In this document: positions 1 to 6,351 of the stretch, piece by piece
Layout of the letters: every line of letters starts with the position of its first letter
How positions within the stretch are numbered: the stretch's first letter is position 1
From: Zymomonas sp.
GTDB taxonomy: Bacteria > Pseudomonadota > Alphaproteobacteria > Sphingomonadales > Sphingomonadaceae
Assembly (NCBI RefSeq): GCF_020216885.1
Contig: NZ_JAIWON010000142.1
Span: forward strand, 1-8,138
DNA length: 8,138 nt
Direction of reading: 5' to 3'
Position numbers and translations under genes: made by a program
The notes under the pieces: generated by a model
The model's database searches: none
The model's input: only the letters and a program-made list of their open reading frames with translations
What the model was told of the DNA's origin: nothing

Positions 1-37
1 AACAAATCTTTCATAATTAAAGAAAATATGGATTGAA
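1..37. other. Sequence downstream of bcsC, no gene seen
   Basis: These 37 AT-rich bases follow the bcsC TAA. The only inverted repeat I see is a 5-bp AT-rich stem (7-11 with 19-23), too weak to call a terminator. The window stops here, so it cannot show whether the operon continues, for example into bcsD or a cellulase gene. Confidence 0.6.
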
Positions 38-3000
38 TTAATGTTTATCCGGCTTATCCGCATCCATCGCATAGTGAATAGACAGTAATTCACGATATTC
101 GCTGTAAGGGCCAAAGGTCGTTGCTCGAATTTCGCCACCCAAAACAGCCGAACGACTTAATCTGTAACTGACAGCCAGACGACCTTCGTAACCAGCACCA
201 CTATGATGCTGGCCGGGGAATTTATTCGCCAGACTATTATTCGCGAGATTGAATTTGTTCATCTGATTTTGCAGATCATGTTCATTCGCGAAGATGTAGT
301 TACTTCTTTCATAGAAGTTCTGATAGCCGGGGGCTAATTCTGCATTTAATTTCCAGCGTCCCAGCGTCCCAGTATAGCGCAGCGGGAAAGCCACACTGAT
401 AAAGTGGTTCGGACTGAAATAACCGCCTTGCGCAAAGCTAAAGAAATACTGGTTATTCAAATAATGCTGGTAATTGACGTTTACGCCGATGCTGAAATTA
501 GAAGTTGGCGTATTCAGGAGTGAATAATAACCACCGACATTGGCTTCAACCGCATGGTTTTTCTGAACTCTGGTACCGTTATAGACCCGATAATTACCTT
601 GGGCATAAAGACCACTACCATTGACATCGTAGGATAAACCACCGCCGCCGCCGGTTTTCATCACCGCACCCCATGTCAGCCCCATGACAGGATCAACACT
701 TCCGGCATAAGCAATCAAACTGTCCATGACAGGACGACGTTCCATAAAGATATGGCCAGTCAAATGATCTATAATTTGAGGCGACCAGCTTACGCCGCCT
801 TGAATATTGGTTTTTCTGAAGCCAATTGGGGTCGTGCCGATATCAAGACGGATATCTTTGATTTTAATACCTGCATCAAGGGCGACACCCGAAGCGGATT
901 GATCTTTAACCGGAGCATACATCGCCTTACCACCCGCAGCGATACTGGCGTTAGAGACTAACGGGTTACTACCGAAATAAGGCGCACCATACTGGTCAGG
1001 CTGACCTGCGGTTAGATAAACCGGCGTTACCGAGAAGAAGCCCCTTACCCGACTACCCAGATTAGTGGATACTTTGGCATTGAAAGCATATTCATTTAAA
1101 CGGCTGAGGCCATTCTGACCAGAATGTTGCCTGAATTCGGGCGTACCTTCCAGAACAGTGCCTGTATTCAAAGAAAGATGGTCAATCCCGTCATTGATAT
1201 CTCGCAATAACGGATCATGACTACCACCATTCAAGCGCGCGGCAGCTGGATAGTTTATTGGATCGGCAACCGCGATGCTTGTATAGGAAGGCGCTTCCAA
1301 CATCGTGCTTTGACCAAAGGCGCTACCGGGCGAGAAAACATTCCAGCTGTCATATTTCCGTTGCTCGGCCATATCCCGTTTAATTTTTTCCTGACGCTCA
1401 TCCTCGTCATCGTAATCATTTGACAAGCTGCGGTCAGGGAATACCCGTGTATTCAGGCTATCAAGCCCATTACCAGAAGAACGACTTCCCGTTGTCTGGT
1501 TTGGAAAAGGTAAAGCATTTTGGGTCGATGTAAAATTATTGGCAAGCAAAGGCTGCGATGCCTGTGCCTTTTTCGATGATGAGGAAACCGTATTAGCAGC
1601 CTTACGCCCTTCATTGTAATCGGCGGTATCTGCTGCCAAGACCTGTCTACTGCCATAGCTATGGCGACTGGCTGGCTTTTCCTCGGATCGATTATGAAAG
1701 TTTTCTTCATCCGAAGACGCAAATAAAGGATGGGACGAAAAACCCGATGGCTGCTTTACTGTAGGCTGCTGGGGTTTTTGATAGCTTGTGCCATGAGCAA
1801 AGCGATCATTATTCCCGCCAGACGACCGCGCCGAATGATAAGAAGATGTCTGCCCAAAACCATCATCATAATCGTCACGATTATAATGATAGTCATCACG
1901 ATCTATATCTGCGTCGCTATCAGACGAGGCCATTTCAACCTGACTGCGGGTCTGTAAACGACGGAAATCCTCTTCATTCAGTGCAAAAGGATTATAATTA
2001 TCGCGCGGAAGATTGGGGGCATCGACCACAATCGGGCTATTGTCATCATTAGCAGCATCAGAAGGTAGATCAGCCGACCGGCCTTGCCGCACCATTCTTT
2101 GATAAACGCGATGCGCTTTTTTCAGGTCTTTTAAGGCCTGCTCATCATCACTTTTAGATTTTTCAAAGCGAGCAGAGGCCAAATAAACATATGGGTTACC
2201 GGGTGCTACTTTCTTCAAGCGCCGTAAAGCCTGCTCTGCGCGATCATCATTCCCCTGTTGTTGAGCAATCGTTAAACTGTTCAACAAAGCTGACGCATCT
2301 CTCGGGTGATTCCGTAGCATATAATGGTAAAGCGATTGCGCTTTATCGGTAAGTCCTGCATCCTGATAAATTCTAGCCAAGACCGGCAAAATGTTATCGC
2401 CGCCGCCCGTTTCTTCCCAAGCCTGATGCAACACATCAAAAGCAGGCATATAGAGCTTTTTTTTGCGCATCATATCAGCACGAGCAATCGCCAAGGTGCG
2501 GTTAAGCATCTTATAACCATTCTGGTCATGGCTAGACATTTCAGGCGCAATCTGACTGATGAAGTCGCTGGCCGTATCATAATGACCCGTGCGGATCAGA
2601 ACGGACAAGCTGGCTTGATAGTCATTCGCCTCACCCAAAGGCAAAGATAAACTATGCTCGGCTAAAAACGCTGCATCTTCAACATCGCCCAATTGTAATA
2701 AGCCATCGGCAATCATCCCTAGCTGGGAAATACTGCGATTGGGATCATTCGCTAAAGAGCGCAACAGACCAATAGCATCACCACGCCGCCCATAAAGACT
2801 CATCCGTTTGGCACGCGCCAAAGCGATATTGATATCAGCAGATTCAGCGATCTGATTAATCAAAGGCGTGCGGGCATCATCAGGGATGCGTTCAATCAGG
2901 CTGATAACATGCCGATTATCGCCCATTTCCTGCCAAAAAAGACTGGCGGCATAAATAGCTTCTTCAGAAGAGGCTTGATCTTCCAAAGGTCTAATTAAGC

Positions 3001-4036
3001 TGACCGCTTCTGGGCGATGTCCTTCCTTTAATAACAGGCGGGCATAATCAAGGCGTAACCATGGATTGGCAATATCATTGGCAATCGCCGTTCTAAAATA
3101 TTGCTCTGCATGGGCATAATCACCTTGAGACAAGGCACGTCGTGCTTTGATGCTGTTTTCTTGGCTCCGTAAACGGGCGACCGTGACGGCATCGGCAGAA
3201 TTACCTAATTTGTCGTAAAGCGCCATTGCCTTGTCGAATTGTCCCTGACGCGCATAGATATCAGCCAAAAGGGCATTGGAAACATTAGCATCGCCGCCCT
3301 GCTGATTTTGTAATTGCTCTAAAATGGACTGGGCTTTGTCAAGCTGGTTTGCTCGGCTAGCCGCTTGGGCTTCCTCAAAACGTCCATAGAAACGAGCCGA
3401 AGACAAGGCATTTGCCCAGCGATAACCGTCTTTATCAGAAGAGGCTTCTTCTAAATAACGGATGGCTTCAGCATAACGATGTTGTTTTAAGCGAATAATA
3501 CCCAAGCCACCCAAGGCATCCTTGTCATGGGCATAAAGCGCTAAAGCCCGTCTAAAACGCTGTTCGGCAATATCAAGCTGGTTATTCTTAAACGCATTAA
3601 AGCCTTCAAGCCGAATACGGCCTGCACGCGCAGAAGGCGTTAGCCCCGTTGGGAAAGAACGGCCACCCTGCCCCGTAACAATTTTGGTCGGAGCATTATT
3701 GGGACTGCTATCGCTTTCAGGGGCTGCCGGAATGAAAGTTGATTCCTGCAAGGCCTGTTTGGCCATTTTATTATTAGGGTCAATTTCGAGCAATCTCTGC
3801 CACGCATTGGCAGCTAGATCATTCCGGCCTCTATTTTTCCAGAAAATCGCCTGACGCCGCAATAACTGAATAGCACTGCCACTACCTGCGGTGGATCCCG
3901 ATTTTGCCGTGCCTGCGTTGTTATCCGGCGTTGGGGTCTTGCTGACACTGGCTGGCAAGGGATCTACGGCCATAGATCCCAGCATTATGGCACCAGCCAG
4001 AGAGGAAGCGAGAGTAATGCCTGTTATGCGTTTCAT
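38..4036 (-). CDS. bcsC: Cellulose export protein BcsC: periplasmic TPR scaffold with outer-membrane beta-barrel
   Basis: Takes the glucan from BcsB across the periplasm and out of the cell. At 1332 residues it is close to the roughly 1300 of acetic-acid-bacterial homologues as recalled, and longer than the enterobacterial form. Residues 1-23 form a signal peptide (KR, hydrophobic core, SMA at 21-23). A long alpha-solenoid of TPR-like repeats runs from about 55 to 645; clear units are at 61-98, 142-200, 297-340 and 550-610 (for example YARQGQFDKAMALYDKL and DYAHAEQYFRTAI). A low-complexity polar linker covers about 650-940. The C-terminal BCSC_C barrel domain begins near 943 with the pre-barrel signature GLSRL (976-980) and contains the family hallmark RRPVMDSLIAYAG (1100-1112), followed by WG, a run of five glycines (1129-1133), and alternating strands to Tyr1322. 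A short hydrophilic tail, AMDADKPDKH, ends the protein. The start overlaps the bcsB stop by 4 bases, with only a weak upstream GAG, so translation probably depends on coupling. Identity is very secure. Confidence 0.97.
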   Translation of the reverse strand: MKRITGITLASSLAGAIMLGSMAVDPLPASVSKTPTPDNNAGTAKSGSTAGSGSAIQLLRRQAIFWKNRGRNDLAANAWQRLLEIDPNNKMAKQALQESTFIPAAPESDSSPNNAPTKIVTGQGGRSFPTGLTPSARAGRIRLEGFNAFKNNQLDIAEQRFRRALALYAHDKDALGGLGIIRLKQHRYAEAIRYLEEASSDKDGYRWANALSSARFYGRFEEAQAASRANQLDKAQSILEQLQNQQGGDANVSNALLADIYARQGQFDKAMALYDKLGNSADAVTVARLRSQENSIKARRALSQGDYAHAEQYFRTAIANDIANPWLRLDYARLLLKEGHRPEAVSLIRPLEDQASSEEAIYAASLFWQEMGDNRHVISLIERIPDDARTPLINQIAESADINIALARAKRMSLYGRRGDAIGLLRSLANDPNRSISQLGMIADGLLQLGDVEDAAFLAEHSLSLPLGEANDYQASLSVLIRTGHYDTASDFISQIAPEMSSHDQNGYKMLNRTLAIARADMMRKKKLYMPAFDVLHQAWEETGGGDNILPVLARIYQDAGLTDKAQSLYHYMLRNHPRDASALLNSLTIAQQQGNDDRAEQALRRLKKVAPGNPYVYLASARFEKSKSDDEQALKDLKKAHRVYQRMVRQGRSADLPSDAANDDNSPIVVDAPNLPRDNYNPFALNEEDFRRLQTRSQVEMASSDSDADIDRDDYHYNRDDYDDGFGQTSSYHSARSSGGNNDRFAHGTSYQKPQQPTVKQPSGFSSHPLFASSDEENFHNRSEEKPASRHSYGSRQVLAADTADYNEGRKAANTVSSSSKKAQASQPLLANNFTSTQNALPFPNQTTGSRSSGNGLDSLNTRVFPDRSLSNDYDDEDERQEKIKRDMAEQRKYDSWNVFSPGSAFGQSTMLEAPSYTSIAVADPINYPAAARLNGGSHDPLLRDINDGIDHLSLNTGTVLEGTPEFRQHSGQNGLSRLNEYAFNAKVSTNLGSRVRGFFSVTPVYLTAGQPDQYGAPYFGSNPLVSNASIAAGGKAMYAPVKDQSASGVALDAGIKIKDIRLDIGTTPIGFRKTNIQGGVSWSPQIIDHLTGHIFMERRPVMDSLIAYAGSVDPVMGLTWGAVMKTGGGGGLSYDVNGSGLYAQGNYRVYNGTRVQKNHAVEANVGGYYSLLNTPTSNFSIGVNVNYQHYLNNQYFFSFAQGGYFSPNHFISVAFPLRYTGTLGRWKLNAELAPGYQNFYERSNYIFANEHDLQNQMNKFNLANNSLANKFPGQHHSGAGYEGRLAVSYRLSRSAVLGGEIRATTFGPYSEYRELLSIHYAMDADKPDKH
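353..372. repeat. 8-bp tandem repeat, 2.5 copies, within the bcsC barrel region
   Basis: The plus strand reads CCAGCGTC twice and then CCAG. On the coding strand this falls in the codons for TGTLGRWK (about residues 1222-1229). The unit length is not a multiple of three, so gain or loss of one copy would frameshift the last roughly 105 residues of BcsC. Confidence 0.8.
1859..1900 (-). repeat. Imperfect 21-bp direct repeat encoding RDDY units in the BcsC linker
   Basis: Residues 713-719 (RDDYHYN) and 720-726 (RDDYDDG) are adjacent 21-base units with 15 of 21 bases the same. Both start with CGT GA. They form the most acidic and tyrosine-rich part of the BcsC linker and look like a local tandem duplication. 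Confidence 0.65.
2457..2464 (-). other. A8 tract with A AAA AAG heptamer inside bcsC
   Basis: Codons for Lys525-Lys527 read AAA AAA AAG, a run of eight A followed by G. This contains, in the correct phase, the A AAA AAG heptamer used for -1 frameshifting in dnaX. A -1 slip adds six residues (ALYACF) and stops at TGA 2438-2436. Gain or loss of one A in the DNA would also break the gene before its barrel domain. Confidence 0.5.
4033..4036 (-). promoter_or_regulatory. bcsB/bcsC ATGA stop-start overlap (translational coupling)
   Basis: The bcsB stop TGA (4035-4033) overlaps the bcsC start ATG (4036-4034). The preceding bases, which encode the acidic end of BcsB, hold only a weak GAG about 8 bases before the ATG. 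Reinitiation after bcsB is therefore the likeliest way bcsC is translated. Confidence 0.88.
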
Positions 4037-6351
4037 TCTTCGGACTCATCGTTTTCTGAAACCTCCGCAGTGGAGGCGTGCTTAAGCCGGCGTTTTTGCT
4101 GAATTCTAAGAAGGGTTCCGATCGGAACAGCCAGCAGAAGCGCGACGCATAACGTTAACACAATCATTACTAACGGATGGTTACTAATCCAGTAACCAAT
4201 CCATAACCAAAATGGAACAGAACCTCGCCAATATAATGATCCGACCTGAAAACTCCGTATTCCATTAATTGTATTCAGGGCAAGATCGCCTTTTATTTGT
4301 CCATCATTTTGTTTTTTATCAAAAGCCTGAACAAAATCAGGTAATTTATTCTGGTCTAGGGCAAGTAAAGCAACAGCATCATGGCTTCTATCAAAGGGTG
4401 AACGCCATGCCATTAAGCCCTCAAATTCAGGTGAAGAAATCGTCGCGGCGACATCCTGATCAGGATAGGTCGGGACATCAGGGCTAGTCATATGAAGGAA
4501 ACTGGAAAAACGACTGGATAGCAGACGCTCTTTCAATGTCATATGCTGACCATTCCACCGGACTGGAGCATTTTCCAAAAGATTATTTTCAGCCAAAGCC
4601 GAGCCACCAATAATCAGGAGATCCCGCCCTTTAAGACGATCGGGATTAACGCCTTCTTGAACTGCGACACGGGTTACAGCCGCACCGGTGGCACTACCAA
4701 AGCGCGCCATCAAACCAAGATACGCCTGAATAGCCCCTGCCGACGGGTGTTCTTCCATCAAAACAGTCGTTTCACCCAAATCGGCTAGCTTTGTGAAAGG
4801 ATATCCCGAACCGGCAAATAATCCCAAATCAGGCAACCGCGCCAAATGATGCGCATGCATTAGGTTGATACTGCTGTCGGGATCAATCGTTGAACGAACG
4901 TTGTTCGGCAAAACAGCCTGACAACGCCCCTTATCGGCTAACTGCAAATCATAGAAAAAGCTAAGATAGTTGTTTGGCGCGATCGTGTAGGCTGGGATGG
5001 TGCGGCTTCCGTGATTGCGGATACCGACAGCACCATCACGTCCTAATAATCTATCTATCCATGTTTTTTCACCGATTGGTAAAGTCGAAACGTATTGCGA
5101 GTTAAGCGATATATCCAAACGCGAACGTTTTCTATCGAGCCAGCTACCATAAGGATAACGATAATTCACTTTCATTCTGGGGCCAGAATAAGGCCAGAAG
5201 AAAAGATCAGGTGCTGATTTGAAATTCACTTCCAAAGGCCCCGGCATAATACTGTTACCGATAAGGTCTTGAGGTGAATGCACTAATTCAGAAAGTTTGA
5301 CAGGCCGATCAGTTCTAATCCATTTCGGCGCTTCATAAGGCTTGTAGCTCGGAATTTTAACGTCATCGACGACAACACGCTGGCCTTCTAAAGACGCGCT
5401 TCGGGTTGCCAAAACGGCCGCCGCCTGTTTTAATTCTTCTCCATTCCGCCCCATGACAACGAGAAGTTGTCCCGTAGCATCATTCGGATTTTTGGCAATC
5501 GCAATGGTTGGCCCCGTAATGTGATCGTCCCCTAATCCAGGGATCGGATTACGTCCGGTTGTAAAAACAATCGCGTTTCCGGTTGGGATACCGTCTGACA
5601 CAGGCGTAAAGGCCGCCCCTTTAAAACCGCGAGAACTACCGATCCATGAAGAAACATATCCGGCCGCTTCTAGCATATCTTCATTGGGAGCAGACCGGAA
5701 AACAAATGGCAAATTCAAACGCCCCGTTTCAAAACGATCGAAGAAAGGCGCGGGTAAGCGCTCAAGATCGGCTTGAAGTGGCATTTTAACCATTTCAAGA
5801 TCAAGAAAAGACCGTTTATTGGAAATATTCATCCACAGTGAGCTATGCACCGGATCTTCACAATCGCGGGTATAATGGCCAATAAAACGCAGATTGATGC
5901 GATTTTCACCCGGAAGGAAAAGGGCGGGGTCGACCGGAAGGACAATTTCCAGACCATTTGCATTTTCGCGTAACAGCGGCACCGAGCGAATAACTTCATT
6001 ATTCACTAAGACAACAAGATGACTAAGGTCACTTAATAAGGCCGGAGAATAGGTGGCGCTAAGGCGCAGACTGGCCTTTGCGACCGTTTCGTCATTTCTA
6101 AGCCCGAAAGGAATTCCCATTTCGCCGATGACACCTACCAGATGAATTGTCTGGCCGATTCCCATCGATTCAAAAGAAAGATGTCCTTGATGTGCCGTTG
6201 CCGGAACCGGAATATTTTCTAAAGCGCTATCCGATGTATTAACGACACGCTTGGTTTTGACAGCCGCCGCACCAGCTTGCTGATCGTAAGAAACACCCGA
6301 TAATGTGAGCAACATCAAACCGGCTACGGTTGCTTTTTTGGCTTTTGTCAT
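4033..6351 (-). CDS. bcsB: Cellulose synthase periplasmic subunit BcsB
   Basis: Periplasmic partner of BcsA, needed for synthase activity and for guiding the emerging glucan. At 772 residues it is normal length for the family. A Sec signal peptide is visible (KAKK, then a hydrophobic core at about 7-22, likely cleavage in the AGAAA stretch at 26-30). The order expected from solved BcsB structures fits: carbohydrate-binding-like domain 1 (about 50-190, with the hallmark CEDP at 164-167 and SSLW), a flavodoxin-like domain (about 205-345), a second carbohydrate-binding domain (about 345-500, with PDLFFWP at 381-387 and GRCQ at 475-478) and a second flavodoxin-like domain (about 515-700). An interfacial segment SLYWRGSVPFWLWIGYW precedes one membrane helix (about 724-750). 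The cytoplasmic tail after KRR ends very acidic. Domain limits are by analogy. The ATG at 6351 gives a complete signal peptide, lies in the bcsA overlap and has a purine-rich AGAAGGGGG upstream. Its own stop overlaps the bcsC start. Confidence 0.97.
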   Translation of the reverse strand: MTKAKKATVAGLMLLTLSGVSYDQQAGAAAVKTKRVVNTSDSALENIPVPATAHQGHLSFESMGIGQTIHLVGVIGEMGIPFGLRNDETVAKASLRLSATYSPALLSDLSHLVVLVNNEVIRSVPLLRENANGLEIVLPVDPALFLPGENRINLRFIGHYTRDCEDPVHSSLWMNISNKRSFLDLEMVKMPLQADLERLPAPFFDRFETGRLNLPFVFRSAPNEDMLEAAGYVSSWIGSSRGFKGAAFTPVSDGIPTGNAIVFTTGRNPIPGLGDDHITGPTIAIAKNPNDATGQLLVVMGRNGEELKQAAAVLATRSASLEGQRVVVDDVKIPSYKPYEAPKWIRTDRPVKLSELVHSPQDLIGNSIMPGPLEVNFKSAPDLFFWPYSGPRMKVNYRYPYGSWLDRKRSRLDISLNSQYVSTLPIGEKTWIDRLLGRDGAVGIRNHGSRTIPAYTIAPNNYLSFFYDLQLADKGRCQAVLPNNVRSTIDPDSSINLMHAHHLARLPDLGLFAGSGYPFTKLADLGETTVLMEEHPSAGAIQAYLGLMARFGSATGAAVTRVAVQEGVNPDRLKGRDLLIIGGSALAENNLLENAPVRWNGQHMTLKERLLSSRFSSFLHMTSPDVPTYPDQDVAATISSPEFEGLMAWRSPFDRSHDAVALLALDQNKLPDFVQAFDKKQNDGQIKGDLALNTINGIRSFQVGSLYWRGSVPFWLWIGYWISNHPLVMIVLTLCVALLLAVPIGTLLRIQQKRRLKHASTAEVSENDESEE
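6348..6351 (-). promoter_or_regulatory. bcsA/bcsB ATGA stop-start overlap (translational coupling)
   Basis: The bcsA stop TGA (6350-6348) and the bcsB start ATG (6351-6349) share bases in an ATGA. This arrangement normally lets a terminating ribosome restart on the next gene and so ties the amounts of the two subunits, which form a stable complex. Coupling itself is inferred. Confidence 0.9.

Noticed and set aside
7..23. Possible terminator hairpin after bcsC
   Set aside because: The stem is only 5 bp and AT-rich (TCTTT/AAAGA), without a GC stem and T-run in the right order; too weak to call.
641..658. GCC/CCG trinucleotide run
   Set aside because: It encodes the glycine run (1129-1133) that falls in a glycine-rich place of the BCSC_C family; in-frame and short, so no special role is claimed.
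1453..1722. Minus-strand frame inside bcsC
   Set aside because: It is an alternative frame of the low-complexity linker, with no recognisable product; the BcsC frame runs through unbroken.
1786..2052. Plus-strand open frame with a His- and Asn-rich protein
   Set aside because: It is the reverse complement of the Asp/Tyr-rich BcsC linker; its composition is explained by GAT/TAT/GAC codons read backwards. No ribosome binding site or family match is seen.
752..4085. Other plus-strand open frames opposite bcsC (752-961, 1217-1423, 1730-1957, 2324-2650, 3891-4085)
   Set aside because: All are short, lie wholly or mostly opposite well-conserved bcsC codons and encode nothing recognisable.
4269..4788. 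Plus-strand open frames opposite bcsB (4269-4487, 4543-4788)
   Set aside because: They lie opposite the conserved C-terminal half of BcsB and show no start signals or recognisable domains.
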